Assembly (NCBI GenBank): GCA_963665575.2
Contig: CAXXDW010000004.1
Coordinates: 1 to 64,000 of the forward strand
Length of the DNA stretch: 64,000 bases
Direction of reading: 5' to 3'
Source of the DNA: Rariloculus sp963665575
GTDB lineage: Bacteria > Pseudomonadota > Gammaproteobacteria > Steroidobacterales > Rariloculaceae
The notes under the pieces are model-generated. The model saw nothing but the letters and a program-made list of their open reading frames with translations, had not been told where the DNA came from and did no database searches. The translations under genes were made by a program, and so were the position numbers. This document shows, piece after piece, positions 46,666 through 56,254 of the stretch (positions are counted from its first letter, which is position 1; each line of letters opens with the position of its first letter).

Positions 46666-46731
46666 TATTACCCGCAAAATGCCAGTCGTTCGAGTGTGTC
46701 GTCAGTTGCTACGGCGGTCACCCCGGAGTAG
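46663..46731 (+). CDS. 22-codon mini-ORF 4 between sufU and sufT
   Basis: Begins MYYPQNASR, echoing the sufT start MHYPQHEP, and ends TPE just before a CCGGAGTAG module. Same length as mini-ORF 3 although the middle sequences have diverged. The conservation of ends rather than middle suggests the junction, not the peptide, matters. Confidence 0.35.
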   Translation: MYYPQNASRSSVSSVATAVTPE

Positions 46732-46737
46732 CCGATG
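46717..46737 (+). repeat. Junction repeat B, copy 3 of 3
   Basis: Ends CCGGAGTAGCCGATG with the sufT start codon. More diverged than copies 1 and 2 but keeps GGAGTAG and the ATG after three bases. The bases after ATG (CATTACCCGCA) match those after copy 2 (TATTACCCGCA). Confidence 0.7.
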
Positions 46738-47286
46738 CATTACCCGCAGCACGAGCCCGTAACATTCTCGAGAGACTGCGACGCGGTGCTGATACCCGTC
46801 GGCGAAGCCGTCGTGCTGCACGAGGGGCTGAACGGTTTCATCACGCAATCGCTTGGCGGCAGCTTCACGGTGTACATCGAAGGGAACCTCTTCCGCATTG
46901 CCGGCATCGACGCCGACGCCATCGGCAAGGAGCCGATCAAGCCGCCCGAGGTGCCGGAAAACGCCACAGAAGACGAGATCGAGTCGGTCGTCTGGCAACA
47001 GATGCAAACCTGCTACGACCCGGAAATCCCGATCAACATCGTGGATCTCGGCCTGATCTATGAATGCGAAATCGACCGCGACGACGCGGGCGAGCGCATC
47101 GTCGACGTCAAGATGACGTTGACGGCGCCAGGCTGCGGCATGGGCGACATTCTCATGGCCGACGTGCGCGACAAGATCGAAATCGTCCCCACGGTTGCGC
47201 GCGCCAACGTCGAACTCGTCTTCGACCCGCCCTGGAACCAGTCGATGATGTCCGAAGCCGCCCGGCTCGAGACCGGGCTCTTCTGA
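46735..47286 (+). CDS. sufT: Fe-S assembly protein SufT (DUF59/MIP18 family)
   Basis: 183-aa accessory protein for Fe-S maturation. N-terminal region specific to SufT (FSRDCDAVLIPVGEAVVLHEG, FITQSLGGSFTVYIEGNLFRI), then the DUF59 domain (QTCYDPEIPINIVDLGLIYE) and LTAPGCGMGDILMADVRDKI. Ends the operon. Confidence 0.95.
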   Translation: MHYPQHEPVTFSRDCDAVLIPVGEAVVLHEGLNGFITQSLGGSFTVYIEGNLFRIAGIDADAIGKEPIKPPEVPENATEDEIESVVWQQMQTCYDPEIPINIVDLGLIYECEIDRDDAGERIVDVKMTLTAPGCGMGDILMADVRDKIEIVPTVARANVELVFDPPWNQSMMSEAARLETGLF

Positions 47287-47442
47287 CCGGCGCGGCCGAG
47301 CCGGCGCCACGCCGGCCGCGTGGGAAAACCGCGGCAATAGTCATAGGGGGCGTGGTCGCCGGACCATTCCCATGACGTTTTCGCACACGCTCCGTACAGG
47401 GCAGCGGGAAAGCGCAAGGGCTGACGGGAGAGGAGCTGTTCA

Positions 47443-47949
47443 ATGAAACGCCTGACCGTGGTCCGGCACGCGAAATCGAGCTGGAACGATCCGCGCGCGG
47501 CCGATCACGACAGAAAGCTCTCAGGCCGCGGCGAGCGCGATGCGCCGCGCATGGGACGCCGGCTTCGCGCCCGCAACGTCAAGCCGTCGCTGATCCTGAG
47601 CAGCACCGCCGAGCGCGCGCTCGCAACGGCAAGGATCATCGCGGTCGAGCTTGGCCTGCCGAGCGGCTTTCCGACCACGGAACCCGAGCTCTACCATGCC
47701 TGGCCTTACGCGATTCTCGACATCGTCCGGCGCCAGGACGACGCGTGTTCGGACCTGATGATCGTCGGCCACAACCCGGGCTTCACCGAGTTCGTCAACG
47801 CGCTCATTTCCGACTTCCGACTCGACAACCTGCCGACCGCGGGCGTGGTCGCGGTCGAACTGGACATCGATTCGTGGCGGGACGTGGACTCGGCTCGGTT
47901 CCTCTTCTACGACTATCCGAAGAATACCGCGCCCGCACGCGGTGAGTAG
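47443..47949 (+). CDS. sixA: SixA-like phosphohistidine phosphatase
   Basis: 168-aa histidine phosphatase: RHG-type motif LTVVRHAKSSWNDP, LSGRGERDAPRMG, SSTAERALATA and the second catalytic His in LMIVGHNPGFTEF. SixA dephosphorylates phosphohistidine on phosphorelay or PTS proteins. GAGAGGAG precedes the ATG. Separate from sufT by 156 bases. Confidence 0.9.
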   Translation: MKRLTVVRHAKSSWNDPRAADHDRKLSGRGERDAPRMGRRLRARNVKPSLILSSTAERALATARIIAVELGLPSGFPTTEPELYHAWPYAILDIVRRQDDACSDLMIVGHNPGFTEFVNALISDFRLDNLPTAGVVAVELDIDSWRDVDSARFLFYDYPKNTAPARGE

Positions 47950-48227
47950 CCGTGTCACGCCGGAACCGACGCGGCGCCGCCGGGCCTGGGACGAAGCACG
48001 AGATTGCTGAACGCGCACTACCGTCGATTCGGTCGTGCCCGGCAACGACGCCGGACATAATATGAATCCGATGCAACGCGCCTCGGCGACTTGCGAACAC
48101 GGCGCATGCTGGAGTCCGGGCTGAGAAAGCTGCAGATTCGATACAATGCACAATGACATGGTGGCCGCCCTGCTCCGCGCGGGTACACCGATCAACTGAT
48201 CGCCAACCCGGATCGACCGGTAGTTGC

Positions 48228-49082
48228 ATGCCCCGAACCCTGACCGACACCTCCACGCAAACGGCGCCGGATTTCAGGCGCTACGCACCGGCGCTCGGCG
48301 CCGAAGTCTTCGGTATCGATCTCGCCGGCGGCCTCGATCTTTCGACGTACGAGCAGGTTCGTCAGGCTCTTCTCGAGCACCAGGTACTGTTTTTCAAGGA
48401 TCAGAACGAGATTCCGCCGGACGTGCAGATCGAGATCGGCAGGATGTTCGGCGAGCTTCACATGCATCCGGCGGCACCGCAGATGGCGGGCTACCCGGAG
48501 ATCTTCGAAATCTACGTCGCCAGGGACTCGAAGATCGCCAACGGCGAGTTCTGGCACTCCGACGTGTCCTGCGATGAAGTACCGCCGCTCGGCACGATCC
48601 TGCAACTGCACGTCCTTCCGGCGGTCGGCGGAGATACGCTCTTCGCGAACATGTACTCCGCCTACGATGCCCTGTCGAAACCGATGAAAGGGATGCTGGA
48701 AGGACTCACCGCGCTTCACGAATCCGAGCACGTCTATCGCGAGCGCTATTCCGACCGCGGGGTGGATGACGCCGGCAAGCAATATCCAAGCGCAACGCAT
48801 CCCGTCGTGCGCACGCATCCGGAGACCGGCCGCAAGGCGCTTTACGTGAACCGCACGTTCACGACCCGGATCAACGAACTTGATGCGGCTGAGAGCGAAG
48901 CGGTACTCGGATTCCTGTTCGATCACTGCGAAGGCATCGACTTTCAGATCCGGTATCGCTGGGAGCGCAACGATGTCGCGTTCTGGGACAACCGCTGCGC
49001 GATGCACCGGGCGATCTGGGATTACTGGCCCGAGCGTCGCCAGGGGCGGCGCGTCACGATCAAGGGTGACCGGCCATCATGA
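48228..49082 (+). CDS. TauD/TfdA family 2-oxoglutarate-dependent dioxygenase
   Basis: 284-aa Fe(II)/2OG oxygenase. Metal ligands His110 and Asp112 (FWHSDVS) and His260 (CAMHRAIWDY), with the 2OG-binding Arg in the RRQGRRV segment. The N-terminus LGAEVFGIDLAGGLD is typical. Family members hydroxylate taurine, alkylsulfates or 2,4-D; the substrate is not predictable. A separate transporter gene follows at 42 bases. Confidence 0.9.
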   Translation: MPRTLTDTSTQTAPDFRRYAPALGAEVFGIDLAGGLDLSTYEQVRQALLEHQVLFFKDQNEIPPDVQIEIGRMFGELHMHPAAPQMAGYPEIFEIYVARDSKIANGEFWHSDVSCDEVPPLGTILQLHVLPAVGGDTLFANMYSAYDALSKPMKGMLEGLTALHESEHVYRERYSDRGVDDAGKQYPSATHPVVRTHPETGRKALYVNRTFTTRINELDAAESEAVLGFLFDHCEGIDFQIRYRWERNDVAFWDNRCAMHRAIWDYWPERRQGRRVTIKGDRPS

Positions 49083-49124
49083 GTCCTTTGCCTTGCGGCA
49101 GCGCCTGATCGAGCCAGTCGGGAA

Positions 49125-50528
49125 GTGGCCGAATCGCACAGGGTCTTGCGGAACAGCCTGCTCGTCGCAGGCCCGGTCCTCGCAGCCGCCGTCTGGTTCG
49201 CCCTGAGATCGGCTGACCTCGAACCCGCCGCGTGCTGGTGCGGCGCCGTAACCGCCTGGTGCGCTCTCTGGTGGGCCTTCGAGGTCGTGCCCTTGCCCGT
49301 TACGGCGCTGATTCCATTCGCCTTTCTGCCGCTCGGCGGCGTGCTCACGCACCGCGAAGTTGCCGTCGCTTACGGCGATACGCTGATCCTGCTGATGCTT
49401 GCGGGATGCATCATCTCCACGGCCATCGAGAAAAGCGGCGCCCACCGGCGCATCGCCGTCGGCATGGTCAGGCTCATGGGCGCCAGCGGCGACCGCCGGG
49501 TCGTACTCGGCTTTCTCACGGCTTCCGCGGTGCTCAGCATGTGGATCTCGAACACCGCAACCGTGGTAATGCTGCTGCCCGTCGCGCTCGCGGTGCTCGA
49601 CGGCGCAGCCAATCGCGAACGGCTGACCGCGCCGCTCTTGCTCGCCGTAGCCTACGGTGCGGCAATCGGCGGGAGCGCCACGCCCGTGGGCACGCCTCCG
49701 AACCTGATCTTCATACAGAACTACACGGCGGCTACGGGCAACGAAATCGGCTTTCTCGAGTGGATGCGCGTCGGCGTGCCCGTCGTCGTGTTGATGCTTC
49801 CGCTGGCCTGGCTCTGGCTGACGCGCAACCTCGGCCGCGAATCGCGCGCGTTCGAGCTGCCGGAACTCGGTGCATGGCGAACGGATCAGAAGCGCGTCAT
49901 GATCGTGCTAGCACTGACGGCGCTCGGCTGGCTCACGCGTAGCGCACCCTTCGGCGGCTGGAGCGCCCTGATCGGCGCGGAAGCCTACGCCGGCGACAGC
50001 ACCGTGGCGCTGGTCGCTGTCGCCGTGCTCTTCGCGTTGCCGTCAGGCCGCAGTGACGGCGGCCGGTTGCTCGACTGGCAGACGGCCTCCTCGATCCCCT
50101 GGGGCGTCTTCATCATGATCGGCGGAGGCGTGGCTATCGGGCTCGCGTTTCGCGAATCGGGCCTCGGCGCAGAACTCGGCGACGCGCTCGCTCCGGTGAC
50201 CGTCCTGCCGCTGCTGTTCATGATGCTCGCACTGTGCCTGCTCACGACGTTCTTTACGGAAATCACGAGCAATACGGCCATCGCCAACATCCTGATGCCC
50301 GTCATGGCGGCCACGGGCACGGCTGCCGGCATCGACCCGATCCTTCTCATGGTGCCGGTGACCCTCGGGACGAACTTTGCCTTCATGCTGCCCGTCGCGA
50401 CGGCGCCGAACGCCATCGTGCACGGAACGGGCAAGGTGCGCGTCGCAAGGATGATCCGCGAAGGGCTGACGCTGAACCTGCTCGGCGCCGTACTGATTGC
50501 GGCCGTCTGCTACCTGATCCTGCGCTGA
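49125..50528 (+). CDS. DASS (SLC13) family anion/dicarboxylate symporter
   Basis: 467-aa membrane protein with 11-12 helices. The two sodium/substrate motifs are SNTATVVMLLPVALAVLDG (SNT) with GGSATPVGTPPNLIF, and the repeat TSNTAIANILMPVMAATG with VTLGTNFAFMLPVATAPNAI. Transports di- or tricarboxylates or sulfate with sodium. GTG start. Follows the TauD-family gene closely, so it may import that enzyme's substrate or a product. Confidence 0.92.
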   Translation: MAESHRVLRNSLLVAGPVLAAAVWFALRSADLEPAACWCGAVTAWCALWWAFEVVPLPVTALIPFAFLPLGGVLTHREVAVAYGDTLILLMLAGCIISTAIEKSGAHRRIAVGMVRLMGASGDRRVVLGFLTASAVLSMWISNTATVVMLLPVALAVLDGAANRERLTAPLLLAVAYGAAIGGSATPVGTPPNLIFIQNYTAATGNEIGFLEWMRVGVPVVVLMLPLAWLWLTRNLGRESRAFELPELGAWRTDQKRVMIVLALTALGWLTRSAPFGGWSALIGAEAYAGDSTVALVAVAVLFALPSGRSDGGRLLDWQTASSIPWGVFIMIGGGVAIGLAFRESGLGAELGDALAPVTVLPLLFMMLALCLLTTFFTEITSNTAIANILMPVMAATGTAAGIDPILLMVPVTLGTNFAFMLPVATAPNAIVHGTGKVRVARMIREGLTLNLLGAVLIAAVCYLILR

Positions 50529-50634
50529 GGCCCTGCAGCGGCTGCTCGCGAGCCCTTCAGCGACCGAGACCCGCGTGCCGTTGCCTGTGGCGAACTCGAC
50601 CTCGGGAACGCGCCCTGCAAGCTCGGTCAGAACC

Positions 50635-52499
50635 TTACTGCACGTCGCAGAAGCAGTAGGCGTAGATGCCGCGTGGATCGTTGAAGCGATCGAGAAAGGC
50701 CAACGGTTCGCTGGCCGCTTCGAGCAGCACGGTGAGCGAGCGCGGCAGGCGCGCCTCGTAGCCAAGCGCGGCAATCGCCGGCGATGCCGTGCGCATCATG
50801 TCGAGCAGCAGCCGGTCCAGGAAATTGAGCGGCGGATCGAAGTACTCGATCTCGTAGGCATCCTCGTCGAGTTCCGCGAGCCCCGCTGCGGCGACGATTG
50901 CGTCGTCGAGGTCGCCAAGTTCGTCGACGAGACCGTGAGCGTGCGCCTGGCTGCCGATCCACACGCGGCCGCGCGCGACGAGATCGATCTCCCCGACACT
51001 CCTGTCGCGATAGTTCGCGACCTTGCCGATAAACTCATCATAGATGAAGCGAACGGTCTCGTTCATCATGCCGCTGAAATCCTCGCCGATGCCCATGAGC
51101 GGATCGGACTGGCCGGACAGCGCCGTCGTCCCGACGCCGTCGAAGTGGATGCCGAGACGGTCGAGCGTGCGAGGGAATGTCGGAATCATGGCGCCGACGC
51201 CGATCGATCCCGTAATCGTTGTCGGACTCGCCCAGATCTCGTCCGCCGCCATCGAGATCCAGTATCCACCCGATGCCGCGACGCTGCCCATGGAGACGAC
51301 CACGGGCCGCCCGGACTCCTTGAAGACCTCGATCTCCCTGAGTATCAGGTCCGAAGCGAACGCACTGCCGCCGGGACTGTCGATACGCAGCACGAGCGAC
51401 TTGATGTCCTCGTCTTCGGTTGCCTCGCGGATGAGCTCGGCCGTCGATTCGCCGCCGACGGTCCAGGTGGCTGCGCGCCGTCGAGTATCGAGCCCGACGC
51501 GACGATGACGCCTATCTTGTCATCCTGGCCCGTTTCCACATCACGTTGCCGAAGTACAGCCAGGTAATCTTCGTGCCCGATCCTGGCATAGTCGTCGCCG
51601 TCGCTCCCCGGCGACGCGTCGCCGACAAGCTCGGCCAGATGGGTGCGCACCGCATCGCGCGTCATGAGTTCATCGATCAGGCCGTAGTCGAGTGCAACCC
51701 TGCCGGTATCACCGCCCGCAGCGCGCATCAGCGCCAGCGCGTCGTCGGCGTAGCGCTGCAGACTGCCGGTATCCAGACCGCGTGCGGACGTCACGCCTTG
51801 CTGCCATGCCTCCCACAGCGCATCGAGGAAGGCCACACTCGCCTCGCGGTCTTCCGGTGACATGTCGTCGCGCGTGACGGGCTCGACGAACGACTTGTAC
51901 TCGCCGACCGTCCAGACGTTGTAGTCGATATAAAGCGCGTCCAGCGCGGATTTGTAGTAAGGCAGATAGCGGCTGAAACCGTCGAAGAAAACGCTGCCCA
52001 GCGGGTGCATGAAGATCTCGTCGGCATGAGCGGCGAGGTAGTACTGTGTCTGGCTGAACGAGTCGCCGATCGCGATCACGCGCTTGCCGCTCTCCTTGAA
52101 CGCCACGATTTCCTCGGCCAGTTCCTCGAGCTTGCTAAGACCGCTCCCGCCGAGCGCGTCGAGATCGAGCACGAGCACCTCGATTCGCGCGTCGTCTCCG
52201 GCCGCGCGAAGAGTGTCGACGAGATCCTTGAGAAGCGTCTCGCCGACGGACAGACCCTGCGCGCTCGCAAGCGCACGGTCGAAGCTGTTGCCGGACAGTT
52301 GGTCCACGAGCACGCCCTCCGGCGCGAGCACGAGAGCTGCCTGATTCGGCACCGGCGTCACACCCGGCGCAAGCCCTGCCGACGCGAGAATCACGATGAT
52401 CAGCAGCACGGACAGGTGAAGCACCTTGCGGATACGGTCGAGCCCGCGCCAGATGGACCCAAGGACGCGCAGCACGACAGACGGTTGGCTATTGCTCAT
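50635..52499 (-). pseudogene. sppA: Signal peptide peptidase SppA (67K type), interrupted by a -1 frameshift
   Basis: Membrane-bound Ser/Lys protease that degrades cleaved signal peptides. The first frame (from 52499) has a membrane anchor (LHLSVLLIIVILASAGLAPG) and the N-terminal domain with the catalytic Lys region YLPYYKSALDALYIDYN and EYKSFVEPVTRDDMSPED. It runs to GSILDGAQPP. The next frame resumes with TVGGESTAELIREA, then LRIDSPGGSAFASDL and the catalytic Ser in GSVAASGGYW. A missing base at about 51462-51464 separates them. Adding one base gives a full protein of about 620 aa. Confidence 0.85.
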
Positions 52500-52528
52500 G
52501 GTCGGTAACCCCGAAAACCGGATTGAAG

Positions 52529-53788
52529 TCAGCCCAGGAGGAACAATGATAACTCCGGGACGTAGGCAATGATCACGACGCAAAGCATCAGAACGAGCAG
52601 AAACGGCAGCGTCGCCCAGTAGACCGACACGATGTCGCGCTCGAAGCGGTAGCTTGAAATGAAGAGATTCAGGCCGACCGGCGGCGTCAGGTAGCCCAGT
52701 TCCATCGCTGCAAGAAACACGATGCCAAGGTGGATGGGATGGATTCCGAACTGCAGGGCAACCGGCAGCACGAGCGGCACGACGAGCACGATCGCGGAGA
52801 AGATATCCAGGATCGCACCGAGCACGAGCAGGAACACGAGCAGCGCGGCGAGAAACATCCCGGGACCCGACACATGTTCGCTGATTATCTCGAACATGCG
52901 CTGCGGCACGCCGACATCGATCAGGTAGTTCGTCGACGCGAGCGACATCCCGAGAATGAACACGATGGCGCCGACGAGCACCATCGAATCGCGGACGATC
53001 CGGGCCGCACTGCGCCATGGAACCTCGCGGAGTATGACGAACTCGACGATTGCGACGTAGAACACCGTAACGGCCGCAGCTTCGGACACGGCGAAGTAGC
53101 CGCTGTAGATTCCGCCGAGCACGACGATCGGCAGCGGCAACTCCCACCTGGCTTCGCGAATCGCCGCGAGCACCTCTCGCACTGAACCTGCTTCACGCGC
53201 AGCGCGGGACTTGCGATTCAGCCAGTAACCATAGAGCGACAGCAATACCAGCATGAGCATGCCCGGGAGGATGCCGGCGATGAACAGATCGTCGATCGGG
53301 GCCTCGGCGACGACGCCGTAGAGAATCAACGGCAGCGACGGCGCGAAAAGCAGGCCCAGACTCCCGGACGCCGTGACGAGCCCGAGGCTGAACCGCTCGC
53401 TGTAGCCTGCCTGCACGAGCGCCGGAAAGAGCAAGGCGCCGAGGGCGACGATCGTCACGCCCGAGGCGCCCGTAAACGCCGTGAAGAGCGCACAGGCCGC
53501 GAGGGAGATCATCGCGAGCCCGCCGGGCAGCCAGCCGAGGAGCGCTTGAGAAAGGCGCACGAGCCGCCCTGGCGCCCCGCCCTCGCTGAGCAGGAATCCG
53601 GCGAAGGTAAACAGCGGTATGGCAACGAGTACGGGCGTTTCGGCAATACCGAAGAACTCGATTGCCATGACCGAAAGATCAATCCCTTCGCGGGAGAAAC
53701 CGGACATCGCACTTGCCGCGATCACGGCGAAAAGCGGCGCCCCGAGCAACGCCAGCACGACGAGCAGGAGGCCGATGGCGATTATCAT
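52529..53788 (-). CDS. dctM: TRAP transporter large permease (DctM)
   Basis: 420-aa, 12-helix membrane subunit. Start MIIAIGLLLVVLALLGAPLF; conserved FTGASGVTIVALGALLFPAL (substrate/ion path) and LGYLTPPVGLNLF near the end. Sodium-driven uptake with DctP and DctQ. Its ATG overlaps the dctQ stop (ATGA, 53785-53788). Confidence 0.94.
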   Translation of the reverse strand: MIIAIGLLLVVLALLGAPLFAVIAASAMSGFSREGIDLSVMAIEFFGIAETPVLVAIPLFTFAGFLLSEGGAPGRLVRLSQALLGWLPGGLAMISLAACALFTAFTGASGVTIVALGALLFPALVQAGYSERFSLGLVTASGSLGLLFAPSLPLILYGVVAEAPIDDLFIAGILPGMLMLVLLSLYGYWLNRKSRAAREAGSVREVLAAIREARWELPLPIVVLGGIYSGYFAVSEAAAVTVFYVAIVEFVILREVPWRSAARIVRDSMVLVGAIVFILGMSLASTNYLIDVGVPQRMFEIISEHVSGPGMFLAALLVFLLVLGAILDIFSAIVLVVPLVLPVALQFGIHPIHLGIVFLAAMELGYLTPPVGLNLFISSYRFERDIVSVYWATLPFLLVLMLCVVIIAYVPELSLFLLG

Positions 53789-54282
53789 CGGCCCGCCCGC
53801 AACTGCGCCACGAATCGCAGCACGTACCTGTAGCAAACGAGCGCGAAGCCGATCGGCAGGATCGACTGAAAGATCCAGGCAGGCCAGGTTCCAAGCAGAA
53901 CGTCCTCGAACGCGCGTGAATCTCGAACGAAGCTCCAGGAGTGCCAGGCGAGCAGCGCCGCGACCGCCGCGGTAAACAGGTCCATCAAGGCTTCGACCGG
54001 ACGGCGCAGGCGGTCCGGCAGCAGGCGCTCGGCGAGATTGATTGCGATGTGTTTGCCGTCGCGGCTCGCGGCTATTGCAGCGACCACGGCAAGCCAGAGT
54101 ACGGCGAGCCGGATTATTCCGTCGGCCCAGGGCAGACCGATCGAGAACACGTTGCGCAGCACGATCTGTGCGAAAGCGAGCGTGCTGAGGCCGCCAAACA
54201 GCACGATCAGAAGCGCGTTCTCAAGCCCGCGTCCAAGGTTCTCGGCGCGCACCAGCCAGGGATGCCGCGAGGCCGGTTCCAA
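53785..54282 (-). CDS. dctQ: TRAP transporter small permease (DctQ)
   Basis: 165 aa with four helices (LENALLIVLFGGLSTLAFAQIVLRNVF, LPWADGIIRLAVLWLAVVAAI, WHSWSFVRDS, WIFQSILPIGFALVCYRYVLRF). The pattern LPWADGI..LAVLWL..A is typical. TTG start four bases after the dctP stop. Confidence 0.9.
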   Translation of the reverse strand: MEPASRHPWLVRAENLGRGLENALLIVLFGGLSTLAFAQIVLRNVFSIGLPWADGIIRLAVLWLAVVAAIAASRDGKHIAINLAERLLPDRLRRPVEALMDLFTAAVAALLAWHSWSFVRDSRAFEDVLLGTWPAWIFQSILPIGFALVCYRYVLRFVAQLRAGR

Positions 54283-54286
54283 TGCG

Positions 54287-55357
54287 CTACTCTGGCTGAG
54301 CGGGCGCGGTGCCGTAGTTCGAGCGGTAGTCTTCGAGCAGGCCCAGCAACTCGTCGAGGAGCGGCCCGTCGATGTCCGGCCGGTCGCGCAGCGCCGGGTA
54401 GATGCTCGCGACGGTTCGCCGCCAGGTGTTCACGTCGTCCGCGTGAACGGTTACGGGCTCAACGCCGATCTCCGTCATCACCTGCGCCGCCTCACGATTG
54501 TCCTCGCGCGCAGCGCGGTCGATTCGCTGCATCGCCGCCCGCATGACATCCCGCACGACGCGCTGGTCCGCGACCGGCATCGCGCCCAGTGTCGCGGCAT
54601 CCACGGCAAGAATGCCCATCGAATAGGCGACCGGAAAGTCGGTGCGGTAGCGAACCTTCGTGTGCCACTGCAGCGTAAGCGCCGCGACCGGCGACGCCGC
54701 GACGACATCGAGCAAGCCCGTCTGCAGACCCGTCAGGACGTCAGTGAGCGGCAGAACGACCGGCGACAGGCCAAGCGCTTCCATCGCGATGAAACTCAGG
54801 GGATCGCCTTCCGGCACCCAGATCTTGCGCCGCTGCAGGTCCCCGACCGTGCGGATCGGCTCGTTGGCCATGAGGTTTGCGAACCCGCCCTCGCTGAAGC
54901 CGAGGCTCACGAAACCTGCTTCCTCAAGCCCCGCCTCAAGTTCAGGGTCGAGACGTGCGCGAACGTAGTCGACCTCGTCGAGCGAACGCAACAGCAGCGG
55001 AATCCCGTACAAGGTCAGCGCCCGGTAGCGCTCGGCCAGACCGCTCGCGGCGAACGCGCCGCCATGAAGCTGGCCGATGCGGATCTTTCTGAGCACCTGG
55101 GCATCGTTGCCCATGACGCCGCCCGGGTAGAACCTCACTTCGACCCGGCCATCGGTGAGTTCGCGCACGCGCTCGGCCCCGGCACGCATCTCGCGCATCC
55201 ATTCGGAACCGTCGGGAGCGATGGTCGCCAGCTTGATCTCCTGCGCCCAGACCGGTCCGGCGGCCCCGGCGAGCGCGCACAACGCCAGCGCCACGCAACA
55301 GTCGCGCACGAGGCGCGTGGCGCGCCCGGGAATTACTCTGGATACAACGACCCGCAT
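54287..55357 (-). CDS. dctP: TRAP transporter substrate-binding protein (DctP)
   Basis: 356 aa. Leader to AAGPVWAQE, then KLATIAPDGSEWMREMRAGAERV, GRVEVRFYPGGVMGNDAQVLRKIRIGQL and the Arg-containing WVPEGDPLSFIAMEALGLSP typical of DctP. Associated with a TatT component, so it belongs to the TPR-dependent TRAP type, whose ligands in known cases are hydrophobic or unknown. Starts on the TGATG junction with the TatT gene. Confidence 0.92.
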   Translation of the reverse strand: MRVVVSRVIPGRATRLVRDCCVALALCALAGAAGPVWAQEIKLATIAPDGSEWMREMRAGAERVRELTDGRVEVRFYPGGVMGNDAQVLRKIRIGQLHGGAFAASGLAERYRALTLYGIPLLLRSLDEVDYVRARLDPELEAGLEEAGFVSLGFSEGGFANLMANEPIRTVGDLQRRKIWVPEGDPLSFIAMEALGLSPVVLPLTDVLTGLQTGLLDVVAASPVAALTLQWHTKVRYRTDFPVAYSMGILAVDAATLGAMPVADQRVVRDVMRAAMQRIDRAAREDNREAAQVMTEIGVEPVTVHADDVNTWRRTVASIYPALRDRPDIDGPLLDELLGLLEDYRSNYGTAPAQPE

Positions 55358-56217
55358 CAGAAATACTCCGGCGCCGAAGCCAGCAGCTCCCGGGCCTCGC
55401 GTTGCGCAAGCACGTTGAAGAGCGTGTAGCCGGGAACCTCGACCGGCGCGTCGATCACTTCCGTCAGGAGCCGGTCGTGCAGGTCCCTGTCGAACATGAG
55501 CCGTGCGTAGCGGCGCGCGTATTCGACCTTGATGGAAAGGTCCCGACCGTCGGAAAGCTCGATCGCCCGTTCGAAGTGAGCCCGGGAGACATCGGGCTCG
55601 CCGCCGAGCGCCGGCGGGCGAAGCGCGTTGAGGATGCCGAGGTAGCCGTGCAGCGCGCCCTGCTCGTAGCTTTCGTCCAGTTCCAGCGTCCTTTCCAATG
55701 CGGCCTCCACCCAGGGTACTTCCGCCACGGCGCTCCAGTCGGTGCTCGTGGCGTCAAGGTAGCTCAACCAGCTCACCGAGTAGGCGTAAAGATAATCGAT
55801 ATTCCGGCCGCGGACCTCTGCAAGTTCGCCCACGAACGTGTCGTAAGCCATCCCGTCCCAACCGCAGGCCGGCGTGTGCGCAAGGCACATGGCACGCTGG
55901 CCGTAGTCGCGCGCCTTGCCGGTCAACTGCGCCACGCGGCTCGTATCGGTCTCGAATCTCGAGCCGTAGAGTGCGAAGAGTTGCGCACCGACGGCGAGAA
56001 TGTCCGCGTCGTCGGGGCTCTGCGCGATCAGGCCATCGAGCAGCAGCAGGTAGGCCGGCACGCCGCTTTCGACGAGAGCCGGGTCGTTCTGGTTCAGAAT
56101 CGCCGCTTCGAGCGTGTCCGCGGCGATGGTCCCCAGCAGGCTGGTGCAGCCGCCGCTCAGCGCAGCGGCCAGTGCGCCCGCCGCGAAAAGGCCGCACCGT
56201 GCGCGGCGAAACGGCAC
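55357..56217 (-). CDS. TRAP transporter TatT component (TPR-like lipoprotein)
   Basis: 286-aa lipoprotein: GTG at 56217 with GGGAG upstream gives leader VPFRRARCGLFAAGALAAALSGGC. Mature part AADTLEAAILNQNDPALVESG, GLIAQSPDDADILAVGAQLFALYG, CGWDGMAYDTFVGELAEV and a helical-repeat C-terminus match the TatT (TRAP-associated TPR) family known from Treponema Tp0956. It is thought to pass ligand to or hold DctP. Begins 38 bases after rplS. Confidence 0.85.
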   Translation of the reverse strand: MPFRRARCGLFAAGALAAALSGGCTSLLGTIAADTLEAAILNQNDPALVESGVPAYLLLLDGLIAQSPDDADILAVGAQLFALYGSRFETDTSRVAQLTGKARDYGQRAMCLAHTPACGWDGMAYDTFVGELAEVRGRNIDYLYAYSVSWLSYLDATSTDWSAVAEVPWVEAALERTLELDESYEQGALHGYLGILNALRPPALGGEPDVSRAHFERAIELSDGRDLSIKVEYARRYARLMFDRDLHDRLLTEVIDAPVEVPGYTLFNVLAQREARELLASAPEYF

Positions 56218-56254
56218 CGGCGCGCGCTCCCGGCGGCGGCCGCCCCGCAGCGAC

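Noticed and set aside
50529..50634. Possible extra coding on the minus strand after sppA (VLTELAGRVPEVEFATGN-like translation)
   Set aside because: Too short between two convergent genes, and it is outside the sppA frame after its stop; no start or family support.
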